Source of the DNA: Flavobacteriales bacterium
GTDB lineage: Bacteria; Bacteroidota; Bacteroidia; Flavobacteriales_F; PHOS-HE28
Direction of reading: 5' to 3'
Assembly: GCA_016787995.1 (NCBI GenBank)
Contig: JAEUTB010000035.1
Location: 1 to 34,045 of the forward strand
Length of the DNA stretch: 34,045 bases
Part shown: piece by piece, positions 7,856-17,655 of the stretch
Position numbering within the stretch: the first letter of the stretch is position 1
Layout of the letters: every line of letters begins with the position of its first letter
Position numbers and translations under genes: made by a program
Notes under the pieces: model-generated
What the model saw: only the letters and a program-made list of their open reading frames with translations
Databases searched by the model: none
Told to the model about the DNA's origin: nothing

Positions 7856-9046
7856 TCAGTGGTAGGTGTAGGTCCCGTGCGGGCTGGTGAGGACGACCTC
7901 TTTCGTTGGTGCGCCTGCCTGGCCGGTAGGCAGGGCTTCGACCCGACCGATCACCTTGGCTTCGATCCCGAAGGACTTCGAAATGGCGATGACATCCCTT
8001 GCACAGGTCGCAGGAAGGTAGAACTCCAAGCGGTGGCCCATGTTGAAGACCTTGTACATCTCCTTCCAATCCGTGCCACTCATGCGTTGAATGGCCTCGA
8101 ACAACGGTGGAACGGGAAGCAGGTCATCCTTGATGATCCGCAGGCCTTCCACGAAATGGAGCACCTTGGTCTGCGCGCCGCCACTGCAATGCACCATTCC
8201 GTGGATCTGCGAGCGCAAGGCCTTGAAGACCTCGTTCACCACGGGGGCGTAAGTGCGGGTGGGTGAGAGCACGGCTTTTCCGAAGTCAAGCGGAGTACCA
8301 GGGAGCGGGTCGGTCAACCGGGCTTGGCCGCTGTAGACGAGTTCGCTCGGTGTTCCGGGGTCGAAGGTCTCCGGGAATTCCGTGGCCAGTTCCTTGGCGA
8401 ACACATCATGGCGTGCGCTGGTGAGGCCGTTGCTGCCCATGCCAGCGTTATAGCCGTCCTCATATGTGGCCCGGCCACAACTCTCCAAGGCCACGACCAC
8501 ATCACCGGCTTGGATCCGCGCATTGTCGATCACCTGATCCCGACGCATACGGCACACCACGGTGCTATCCACGATCACGGTGCGCACCAGATCACCGACA
8601 TCGGCCGTCTCGCCTCCTGTGCTGGCAATGCCGATGCCGAGCTCGCGCATGTGCTGCAGGAAGGCTTCGGTCCCTTCGATCAACGCCGCGACCACTTCCC
8701 CCGGGATGAGTCGTTTGTTCCTACCGATGGTGCTGCTCAAGAGGATGTTGTCCGTGGCGCCCACACAAAGCAGGTCGTCCAGATTCATCACGATGGCATC
8801 CTGTGCGATCCCGTGCCATACGCTGAGATCACCGGTCTTCTTCCAATACGCGTAGGCCAATGAGCTCTTGGTTCCGGCACCATCGGCATGCATCACGATG
8901 CAGTGGTCAGCGCTACCGGTGAGCTCATCGGCCACCACCTTGCAGAACGCTTTCGGGAAGAGCCCCTTGTCGAGGTGTGCGATGGCCTTGTGCACATCCT
9001 CCTTTCCGGAAGAGACCCCACGTTGGGCGTAACGATCGGAACTCAT
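7856..9046 (-). CDS. purM: Phosphoribosylformylglycinamidine cyclo-ligase (AIR synthase), Bacteroidota long form
   Basis: The 396-residue ATP-dependent enzyme closes the imidazole ring in de novo purine synthesis. Family marks are [20 protein letters not shown] (residues 53-72), [36 protein letters not shown] (142-160), [20 protein letters not shown] and, near the C-terminus, [14 protein letters not shown] chose the ATG at 9046 ([18 protein letters not shown]) because it matches the family start; an 84-base upstream extension of the frame does not look conserved. Odd point: the segment LPTGQAGAP (residues 372-380) near the C-terminus is encoded by a GC-rich imperfect palindrome and looks like an in-frame insertion. 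The reading frame is intact, so the protein is probably functional. Confidence 0.93.
   Translation of the reverse strand: MSSDRYAQRGVSSGKEDVHKAIAHLDKGLFPKAFCKVVADELTGSADHCIVMHADGAGTKSSLAYAYWKKTGDLSVWHGIAQDAIVMNLDDLLCVGATDNILLSSTIGRNKRLIPGEVVAALIEGTEAFLQHMRELGIGIASTGGETADVGDLVRTVIVDSTVVCRMRRDQVIDNARIQAGDVVVALESCGRATYEDGYNAGMGSNGLTSARHDVFAKELATEFPETFDPGTPSELVYSGQARLTDPLPGTPLDFGKAVLSPTRTYAPVVNEVFKALRSQIHGMVHCSGGAQTKVLHFVEGLRIIKDDLLPVPPLFEAIQRMSGTDWKEMYKVFNMGHRLEFYLPATCARDVIAISKSFGIEAKVIGRVEALPTGQAGAPTKEVVLTSPHGTYTYH
7914..7934 (-). repeat. Imperfect GC-rich palindrome inserted in purM
   Basis: The plus strand reads CCTGCCT, GGCCGGT, AGGCAGG. The 7-base outer arms are perfect inverted repeats around a GC-rich centre. 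On the coding strand it encodes LPTGQAG in frame. Its form is that of a small mobile palindrome; I found no second clear copy in this window by eye. Confidence 0.5.
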
Positions 9047-9091
9047 GGTGGAACGCCTTTCGGGCGAGCGTTGGCGGTGGGTGTAAACGAA

Positions 9092-9123
9092 GAAGAGCAT
9101 CCACCAGGCGGCGGATGCTCTTC
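9092..9123 (-). terminator. Hairpin terminator after the PorE-like gene
   Basis: GAAGAGCATCC (9092-9102) and GGATGCTCTTC (9113-9123) form an 11-bp perfect stem with a 10-base loop. On the minus strand it starts 15 bases past the PorE-like stop and is followed by a T-rich run (TTCGTTT). It separates that gene from purM. Confidence 0.55.
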
Positions 9124-9138
9124 CATTCAAGGTCTTAG

Positions 9139-11121
9139 CTAATTGGCTTTGGGCACGTAGTCGTAGCTCAACACGCGGAATTCAGTGCGGCGGTTCGATT
9201 GGTGAGCCGCCTCACGCTCCTCTTCCGTCTTCATAGCTTTGATCTGTGCATCGCTGATGCGCGGCTGGGTTTCGCCATACCCTTTCGCCACCATACGCAC
9301 TGGGTCGATGCCTTTGGTGACCAAGTAGTTCACACAACTCTGCGCACGGTTCTGGGAGAGGGTCAAGTTGCGTGCGTCGGAGTCACGTGTGTCCGTGTGC
9401 GCCGCGAGCTCGATGATGATGGTGGGGTTGTCAATGAGCGTCTGATAAAGGGTTTCCAGCGAATCCTTCCCTTCAGGGCGCAGGTCGAATTTGCCGAGGT
9501 CGTATTGTACCTCTGGCAGCTTGATGGTGACCGATTTACCCTCTACGATGGTCGGTTGCAGGAAATACTCCTTCACGAAAGTGGTGCTCTCTTGGATACC
9601 AACCGTCGTCACTTGGTCTTTCACTACGAGATACCCTTCCTTCTCCACCAGCACACTGTACGTGGTGTTCTCCTTGATGTAGCGGTCCTTACCGTTCTCG
9701 ATGAAGGTGAAACCACCGTTATCATCGGTGATCGCGCTGAAATTGCTGCCGTTGGTACCCACCACACTGACCTTGGCGCCAGCCAATGGTTGGTTGGAGG
9801 CTTTGTCATACGCCGTACCCTGCAACCCGAAGACCAGGTCAGGCAGGTAGAAACGCCAGATATCGTCCTGGCCTTTTCCACCGGGGCGATTGCTGGTGAA
9901 GAAGCCGCGCTCCTCCTCGCCTTCGAACACGATCCCGAAGTCATCCGAAGAACTGTTGATCGGCGATTTCACATTATCCACGGCCGTCCAGCTTTCGCCC
10001 GACTTTTCGGCGTGGAAGATGTCCATCCCACCCATGCCCGCACGTCCGTTGGAGGAGAAGTAAAGACTTCCATCGTGCCGGATGAAGGGGAACATCTCGT
10101 CTTTCGGGGTGTTCACCTCGCCCAGGTTGACCGGGGCGCCAGTGGGCATACCATCCTTATCGAGCTTCACCATGTACAGGTCCTTGCCGCCCTTGTGGCC
10201 GGGCCACTTCATATCACTGGCGAAGACCATCATCGTCTCGTCCTTATCCAAGGTGGGGTGGCCGATGGTGATGGTGTCGTTCTTCTCAGGACGCAGGTTC
10301 AACTTCACCGGTTCGGCGTAGTTGTTACCCACCTTCTTGCTCACCCAGATATCGCACCCGAACACCTTCTTCTTCTCCATGGGGCACCGGGTGAAATACA
10401 TCATGGTACGCTTGGCGTTGAAGGTGGGGGCACCTTCGTTTCCAGGGGTATTGATCGTGATGGGCAGCTTCGTGGGCTCGCTCCATTTGCCAAGGCGATC
10501 GCGGCTGCTGGTGAACAGGTCGCTGAAGCTCTCCCCGATGATCTGGTCGGTCTCCGTTCCGGTCGCGCCAGCTCGGGTGCTGGTGAAGACCACCATTTCG
10601 TTCTTCTTGTCCGCGAAAGCAGGCGTGAAGTCGTACTGCGGCGTGTTCAACAACACCTCGGGATCCACGCTGTACCGCGTTGGTGAATCCTTCCAAGCCT
10701 GTGCCTGCTGGCACTCGGCCACGCTAGCGTCGGCACGTGCATCCCCGGGTTTCTTCTCCTTGAAGCGGTTATACGCTGCGATGGCTTCGGCGTATTTACC
10801 GTCCTGCTTCAGCATATCGCCGATGTACAAGTAGGTGATGGGATCGGTGTACTGCGCTTTGTTCGCCTTCTCGTACCAAACTGCCGCTTGCTGGGCATCA
10901 CCCAGGGCCCTGTACGCCTCACCCACTTTGAAGATGAGCTCAGCCTTGGTGCTGGCCTTCTTCTCGACGGTGTACGCCTTCTTGTACAGTTCAATGGCGT
11001 TGAAGTAGAAGCCTTTCTTGAACGCATCATCGGCCTCTTCCGCGAGCTTCCCTTGGGCTGCGGCCGTGGTCACGAAAACGATGCTAACGAACAGGCTGGC
11101 AAGGAGTTTCCTTGTGGTCAT
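9139..11121 (-). CDS. PorE-like TPR / beta-propeller / CRD / OmpA lipid- or surface-side peptidoglycan-binding protein
   Basis: The 660-residue protein starts with a signal peptide (MTTRKLLASLFVSIVFVTTAAAQ). Next come TPR repeats (about 28-140), PD40-type propeller blades (about 160-420, e.g. FTSTRAGATG, YFSSNGRAGMGGMDIFHAE, FFTSNRPGGKGQDDIW), a carboxypeptidase-regulatory-like beta sandwich (about 430-522) and a C-terminal OmpA domain (535-650). Peptidoglycan-binding residues are present: the Asp in AAHTDTRDSD and the Arg in LSQNRAQS. This order is that of Porphyromonas PorE, which links the type IX secretion machinery to the cell wall; orthology is inferred from architecture only. There is no Cys at the signal-peptide end, so it is probably not a lipoprotein. 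The ATG at 11121 is chosen because it begins the signal peptide; the open frame extends further upstream. Confidence 0.85.
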   Translation of the reverse strand: MTTRKLLASLFVSIVFVTTAAAQGKLAEEADDAFKKGFYFNAIELYKKAYTVEKKASTKAELIFKVGEAYRALGDAQQAAVWYEKANKAQYTDPITYLYIGDMLKQDGKYAEAIAAYNRFKEKKPGDARADASVAECQQAQAWKDSPTRYSVDPEVLLNTPQYDFTPAFADKKNEMVVFTSTRAGATGTETDQIIGESFSDLFTSSRDRLGKWSEPTKLPITINTPGNEGAPTFNAKRTMMYFTRCPMEKKKVFGCDIWVSKKVGNNYAEPVKLNLRPEKNDTITIGHPTLDKDETMMVFASDMKWPGHKGGKDLYMVKLDKDGMPTGAPVNLGEVNTPKDEMFPFIRHDGSLYFSSNGRAGMGGMDIFHAEKSGESWTAVDNVKSPINSSSDDFGIVFEGEEERGFFTSNRPGGKGQDDIWRFYLPDLVFGLQGTAYDKASNQPLAGAKVSVVGTNGSNFSAITDDNGGFTFIENGKDRYIKENTTYSVLVEKEGYLVVKDQVTTVGIQESTTFVKEYFLQPTIVEGKSVTIKLPEVQYDLGKFDLRPEGKDSLETLYQTLIDNPTIIIELAAHTDTRDSDARNLTLSQNRAQSCVNYLVTKGIDPVRMVAKGYGETQPRISDAQIKAMKTEEEREAAHQSNRRTEFRVLSYDYVPKAN

Positions 11122-11161
11122 CTCGTGCGTGTGGGTGAGAGTCGGGTTTTCCGGTTCCGGG

Positions 11162-11169
11162 CGAAGATA
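11162..11169 (-). promoter_or_regulatory. Candidate -7 box (TATCTTCG) of the PorE-like gene
   Basis: TATCTTCG on the minus strand fits TAnnTTYG. It lies 40 bases before the ATG, with a TTG (11189-11187) 17 bases further upstream. One base differs from the strict TAnnTTTG consensus, so support is moderate to weak. Confidence 0.33.
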
Positions 11170-11237
11170 AGCAGATCCGGAAATGACAAGCAGTTTGGTC
11201 CGAAAGGTGCGATCCGTCGCCGGGCTCGCTTGGTACC

Positions 11238-13430
<2,193 letters not shown>

Positions 13431-13451
13431 CGGAGAATGGTGTTTCGGCAG

Positions 13452-13459
13452 CGAAGGTA
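13452..13459 (-). promoter_or_regulatory. Candidate -7 box (TACCTTCG) of glutamine synthetase III
   Basis: TACCTTCG on the minus strand fits TAnnTTYG and lies 21 bases before the ATG, downstream of the tatA terminator. No clear TTG is seen at 17-21 bases upstream. Confidence 0.32.
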
Positions 13460-13536
13460 TCACTTCTGGAAGGGGGTATGTCCAGAAAAAGTGAACAAAT
13501 GTTGAAACACCCCCTATTCGAAGAGGGGCACCCACG

Positions 13537-13560
13537 AAAAAAGCGCCGGATCTCGGCGCT
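13537..13560 (-). terminator. Rho-independent terminator after tatA
   Basis: On the minus strand AGCGCC (13560-13555), a 7-base loop and GGCGCT (13547-13542) form a 6-bp GC-rich stem followed at once by a run of T (13542-13537). It starts 26 bases past the tatA stop codon and fits a textbook intrinsic terminator. Confidence 0.75.
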
Positions 13561-13586
13561 TTCGGGGTAAACTCGGGCGGATCGGC

Positions 13587-13907
13587 TCAGGTGGTCGGCT
13601 CGTCAGGCTTCTTCGGATCGGGGTCAACGCTGCCTGGTGGTGGCGGAATAGCAGGTGTTTTCGCCTGTTCGGCCTCCAAGGTCTGCTGGAAGGTCCGGCG
13701 CTGCTCACTCACGGTACGGGTCACCTCGTTGGCGCCCCGTTGGATCTCGCGTTGGACCTCATTGCTCGCATCACGCACCTGCCGCATGGTGCGGCCCAGG
13801 GTACGGGCGAGATCCGGAATACCCTTCGAGCCGAAGAACAGCAGCGCGAACAGCATGATGACGATGAGCTCACCGCCGCTGATGTCGAAGAGTAAGGGGA
13901 AGCCCAT
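13587..13907 (-). CDS. tatA: Sec-independent (Tat) translocase subunit TatA/TatB-like
   Basis: The 106-residue protein has a short N-terminal membrane helix (GGELIVIMLFALLFFG, about residues 11-26), the hinge with the conserved Phe-Gly, then the amphipathic helix SKGIPDLARTLGRTMRQVRD. A long charged helix and an acidic/proline tail follow. This is the TatA/E plan; TatA forms the pore of the twin-arginine pathway for folded proteins. The start at 13907 (MGFPLLFDISGGE) is chosen because it places the helix at the usual position, although the frame is open 16 codons further. TatA and TatB cannot be told apart with certainty, and no tatC is in the window. It lies between secDF and glutamine synthetase. 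Confidence 0.85.
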   Translation of the reverse strand: MGFPLLFDISGGELIVIMLFALLFFGSKGIPDLARTLGRTMRQVRDASNEVQREIQRGANEVTRTVSEQRRTFQQTLEAEQAKTPAIPPPPGSVDPDPKKPDEPTT

Positions 13908-13924
13908 GGCCAGGCTCAAAAGTA

Positions 13925-13953
13925 GGAAGTCCCGCCGGTGAGGCGGGACTTCC
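13925..13953 (-). terminator. Perfect 12-bp hairpin after secDF
   Basis: GGAAGTCCCGCC (13925-13936) and GGCGGGACTTCC (13942-13953) pair perfectly around a 5-base loop. On the minus strand it starts 17 bases past the secDF stop and is followed by TACTTTTGAG, a short T-run. That same octamer TACTTTTG (13924-13917) fits TAnnTTTG and ends 9 bases before the tatA ATG, so the site may end secDF transcription and start that of tatA. Confidence 0.55.
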
Positions 13954-13970
13954 ATGCAGAAGCTTGTCGA

Positions 13971-16900
13971 TCAGGCGACCGCCTCCTTCACTGCCACATC
14001 GGCCTTGCGGCGCAGGAGCAGGTCCACTGCGGAGGCGGAAGCGATGAAGATGCTGGAGTACGTACCTACCACGGTACCCACGAAGAGGCCGAAAACGAAG
14101 CCCTTGATGGCCACACCGCCGAAGAAGAAGATGATGAGCAGCACGAGCATGGTGCAGATACCCGTGTTCAAGGTGCGGCTCAAGGTGCTGTTGATCGATT
14201 TGTTGAACAACGACACGACCGGTTCGCGTTTGTGCTCGCGGGTGAATTCGCGGATACGGTCGAATACGACCACGGTGTCGTTGATCGAGTAGCCCACCAC
14301 GGTAAGGATCACGGCAATGAATGCTTCATCGATCTCCATGGAGAAGCCTACGAAGCCCCACAGCAAGGAGTACAGCCCCAACACCACGAGCACGTCGTGC
14401 ACCAAGGACAGGATGGCTCCCATACCGTAGTACCAGCTGTTGAATCGCACTCCGATGTAAATGAACATGAAGAGCAGCGCGATGCTCACCGCAGTGAGGG
14501 CTTTGATCTTGATGTCGTCGCTGATGGTGGGGTCCACTTTGCGGGTCTCCTCTGTGAATTCGAAGGCACCCACTTGAGCTAAGCCTTCACCGATGCGTGC
14601 TTGGACCACGGAGTCCATCGCCGCACCAGGCTCATCGATCAAGTAGTTGGTGGTGATCTTCAGGCGGCGCTCGCCGCCGTAGGTCTTCACGCTGAGGGTG
14701 TACTCGCGGTCACCTTCTTTCACGATCGGCGATAAGGTCTCGCGCACGTTCTCAGGCTCCACGGGCTGGGCGTATTCCACCACGAAGGTGCGACCACCGG
14801 TGAAGTCCACACCCCAATTGAATCCACGGGTGAACATAGAGACCAAGCCGATGGCGATGATGGTGAGGGACACCGCGTAGAACATCTTGCGCTTACCCAT
14901 GAAGTCGATGTTCGACCCATCGAACAGGTTCTTATTCCAGGGACGCCAGAAGCTGATGTCTTTCCCTTTTTCCAAGCGCCACAGCATCACCAACCGGGAG
15001 ATGAAGATGGCGGTGAACAAGGAGGTGAGGATACCCAGACCCAGCGTAGTAGCGAAACCACGGATGGGCCCTGAGCCGAACAAGTAAAGGATCACCGCAG
15101 TGGCCAGGGTGGTCACGTTGGAATCGATGATCGCAGAGAGTGCACCCGAGTTGCTGTAGGCGGACTCGATCGCGCTCTTGAGCATTCGGCCTTGTTTCAA
15201 CTCATCACGTACACGTTCATTGATCAGCACGTTGGCATCCACGGCCATACCGATGGTGAGCACGATACCGGCGATACCGGCCAAGGTCAATGTGGCCTGC
15301 ATGGAGGCCATGGTACCCAAGAGGAAGAATACGTTGGCGAGCAGGGCGATATCGGCGATCCAACCCGCGCGGTTGTAGTACAGCCACATCACCAAGAGCA
15401 CACCGATCAAGGATACCACGAAGGAGATCAGACCGCTTTGTACGTTCGCTTCTCCCAAGGAAGGACCAACGACGGTCTCGTCGATGATGCGCGCAGGCGC
15501 TGGCAACGCACCCGCCTTCAAGATGTTCGCAAGGTCCTCCGCCTCCTGGATCTGGCTGTTGAGCTCGCCGGCACCCATGCTGATGCTCGACCGACCACCG
15601 GAGATCTCGCTCTGCACGATAGGCGCGCTGTACACGAGGTCATCGAGCACGATGGCCACGGCTTTGCCGACGTTATCGCCGGTCATCACCTTCCAGGTCT
15701 GTGCACCTTCTGGGTCCATCTGCATGATCACCTCCACATCACCCTTCATGTCGAAATCCTGGGCGGCGTTGATGATGGAGCTGCCATCGAGCTTGGGCTC
15801 TCCCCCGCGCGGCACTTTCAAGGCGTAGAGGTCCACCACGCTCACGTTATCACCCGATTGCAGGGTGCGGACCTGAGGCTTGGCGGCCCAAGCGAGCTTG
15901 AGGTCCTGGGGCAAAGCGCCCATCACGGCCGGGGTGCGCAAGAAACGATTCACTTGCGCCGTATCCGCCAAGCGAGCCGTACCAACGATGGAACCTGTGC
16001 CGAGGTTGAACCCACCGCCTTGGCCAGCCACCACGTTCGGGGTCAGGACATTGAAGAGCGGGTTCTCTTTGGCGAAGTCCTTCTGGGCCGTGTCAGCTGC
16101 AGTGCTGTCCGCAGCGGCGAGGGTATCGTTCGCCACGGCATTGGTATCGGCCACTGCCGCGGTCTCTGCACCGGTCGCCAATACACGCAGGGCCATACGA
16201 CGGTTCTGCGCGCGGCCTTCTTCCGTGTCGTTGCTGGCCACAGGGTGTTGGGAGCCATAGCCCTCGGATTCGAGGCGGTCGGCAGCGATGCCCTTGGCGA
16301 CCAACGCAGCAGTGACGGCCTCTGCACGCTGTTGGGACAGTTTCTGGTTCGCCGCTTCGTCGCCGGTGTTATCGGTGTAGCCTCCGATCTTGAGACGAAC
16401 GGCGGGATAGGCGTTCAGGATCTCGACCAAGTTGTTCAACTGGGCCTCTGACCCCGCCATATCCAATTCTGCGCTGCCCGTAGCGAAAGTGACCCGATCG
16501 AAGTTGAACCAGGTCTCCTTGTCCACAGCCTTCCCGCTGGTGAGGAAGCCGACCAGTCCGCTTTCCACCCCGGAGGTGGCTCCTTTGATCTCTTTACCCG
16601 AGCTCAGCACGTGGGTGAATTCACCGGTGGAGCTGGACGCGGTCGTTGTATCGGCAGTGAGCGCCCGGAGACGCGTATTGGCGGTCTCCAAGGATGGATA
16701 CACCTCGGAGTTATCATAGGTCTCCCAGAACTCGAGGTTGGCCGTGCTTTGCAGCACCTTGCGCACGCGGGTCTTATCCTTCACACCAGGCAGTTCGATG
16801 TTGATCCGACCGGAGAACTGTTGCTTCTGGATGCTGGGTTGCGCCACGCCGAACTTGTCGATACGGGTGCGCATGATCTTCTCGGTGTTGTTCAGCGCGG

Positions 16901-17480
16901 TCTCTGCTTCGCGGCGCAGAGCGGCCAAGTACTCCTCATCGGAGCCTTCACGGTTGAACATGTCCTTGCGCTCGGGGCTATAGAAAATGGCACTGAGCGG
17001 GCCATGACCGGGCACTTTGGCGTACTCCTCCCCGAACAGGCTGATGAAATCCTTGCTGCTGCTCTTCTGGCGTTCCCGGGCTGCTGCCATGGCCGTTTTG
17101 AAGGCCGGGTCCTCGCTATTCTCGCTGAGGTTCTCCACCAACTCGGGGATGCTGACCTCCAAAGTCACCGCCATACCACCCTTCAGGTCAAGACCCAGGT
17201 TGATCTCCTTCTCCTTGCACTCGCGGTAGGTGTAGCCCAAGAGCGGATACACCTTCTCTTCGCTGCGGCCATTGATGTAAGCGTTCTCGAAGCCGTAGAC
17301 CAGCGCTTCGCGGTCCAAACTCTCGTTGCCCGGCACGGCGAGCATGGAATCGGCCTGCTGCTCGGCCTGAGCGCGCGCCTTCTTCTCCACACCGGATGTG
17401 AAGACGGAGAAGGAAAGCTGATAAACACACGCAAGCGCCAGGAGTATGGTGAATATCCAAAGCGCGCCCCTATTCTGCAT
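13971..17480 (-). CDS. secDF: SecDF fusion translocase subunit with an inserted OmpA-like domain
   Basis: The 1169-residue fusion of SecD and SecF is the Bacteroidota arrangement. It uses the proton gradient to pull exported proteins out of SecYEG. TM1 is at residues 7-27; the SecD P1 domain starts with NLGLDLKGGMAVTLEV (94-109). SecD membrane helices carry IGMAVDANVLINERVRDELKQ, whose Asp is the proton-relay residue. The SecF half has WGVDFTGGRTFVVEY and VVGYSINDTVVVFDRIRE. Odd point: residues about 322-433, in the P1 region between STANLEFWETYD and NPLFNVL, form a full OmpA-type peptidoglycan-binding domain. An Ala/Thr/Asp-rich linker follows. The ATG at 17480 starts the TM1 segment; the open frame runs much further upstream into non-conserved sequence and the divergent gene's promoter zone. 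Confidence 0.94.
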   Translation of the reverse strand: MQNRGALWIFTILLALACVYQLSFSVFTSGVEKKARAQAEQQADSMLAVPGNESLDREALVYGFENAYINGRSEEKVYPLLGYTYRECKEKEINLGLDLKGGMAVTLEVSIPELVENLSENSEDPAFKTAMAAARERQKSSSKDFISLFGEEYAKVPGHGPLSAIFYSPERKDMFNREGSDEEYLAALRREAETALNNTEKIMRTRIDKFGVAQPSIQKQQFSGRINIELPGVKDKTRVRKVLQSTANLEFWETYDNSEVYPSLETANTRLRALTADTTTASSSTGEFTHVLSSGKEIKGATSGVESGLVGFLTSGKAVDKETWFNFDRVTFATGSAELDMAGSEAQLNNLVEILNAYPAVRLKIGGYTDNTGDEAANQKLSQQRAEAVTAALVAKGIAADRLESEGYGSQHPVASNDTEEGRAQNRRMALRVLATGAETAAVADTNAVANDTLAAADSTAADTAQKDFAKENPLFNVLTPNVVAGQGGGFNLGTGSIVGTARLADTAQVNRFLRTPAVMGALPQDLKLAWAAKPQVRTLQSGDNVSVVDLYALKVPRGGEPKLDGSSIINAAQDFDMKGDVEVIMQMDPEGAQTWKVMTGDNVGKAVAIVLDDLVYSAPIVQSEISGGRSSISMGAGELNSQIQEAEDLANILKAGALPAPARIIDETVVGPSLGEANVQSGLISFVVSLIGVLLVMWLYYNRAGWIADIALLANVFFLLGTMASMQATLTLAGIAGIVLTIGMAVDANVLINERVRDELKQGRMLKSAIESAYSNSGALSAIIDSNVTTLATAVILYLFGSGPIRGFATTLGLGILTSLFTAIFISRLVMLWRLEKGKDISFWRPWNKNLFDGSNIDFMGKRKMFYAVSLTIIAIGLVSMFTRGFNWGVDFTGGRTFVVEYAQPVEPENVRETLSPIVKEGDREYTLSVKTYGGERRLKITTNYLIDEPGAAMDSVVQARIGEGLAQVGAFEFTEETRKVDPTISDDIKIKALTAVSIALLFMFIYIGVRFNSWYYGMGAILSLVHDVLVVLGLYSLLWGFVGFSMEIDEAFIAVILTVVGYSINDTVVVFDRIREFTREHKREPVVSLFNKSINSTLSRTLNTGICTMLVLLIIFFFGGVAIKGFVFGLFVGTVVGTYSSIFIASASAVDLLLRRKADVAVKEAVA
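16182..16517 (-). other. OmpA-like peptidoglycan-binding domain encoded inside secDF
   Basis: Encodes about residues 322-433 of SecDF. Marks are ETWFNFDRVTFATGSAELD, LKIGGYTDNTGDEAANQKLS, QQRAEAVTAALVAKGI, ESEGYGSQHPVASNDTEEG and QNRRMALRV. The Asp of GYTDNTG and the Arg of SQQRAEAV match the pair that holds diaminopimelate in OmpA family domains. The preceding SGKAVDKETWF is also typical of stand-alone Bacteroidota OmpA proteins. Confidence 0.9.
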
Positions 17481-17506
17481 GACCGATGGTTTTTCTAAAG
17501 AGGCGG

Positions 17507-17536
17507 CAAATATAGCGTTGTTAACCAGCTTGGAAA
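17507..17536 (-). promoter_or_regulatory. Bacteroidota-type promoter of secDF
   Basis: TATATTTG on the minus strand (17514-17507) matches TAnnTTTG exactly and lies 26 bases before the secDF ATG. At a 19-base spacing the -33 position reads TTT (17536-17534), one base off TTG. The box is the same octamer as in the rpsU promoter. Confidence 0.6.
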
Positions 17537-17655
17537 GGGGTGCATGCATCATCCCTCCGTGGCGGTCGAAGAACCGGTTGTGAACACTCAGGTTTGCACG
17601 AACAGTGACATTCCGATCCCGCGCGAACCAGCTCAACCACTCACATTTGTACGTG

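Noticed and set aside
9199..10686. Plus-strand open frame of 495 codons antisense to the PorE-like gene
   Set aside because: No recognisable domain or signal; the minus-strand frame has signal peptide, TPR, propeller and OmpA motifs throughout.
15192..16451. Plus-strand open frame of 419 codons antisense to secDF
   Set aside because: Composition is that of a reverse-strand shadow; the overlapping minus frame encodes conserved SecD and OmpA motifs.
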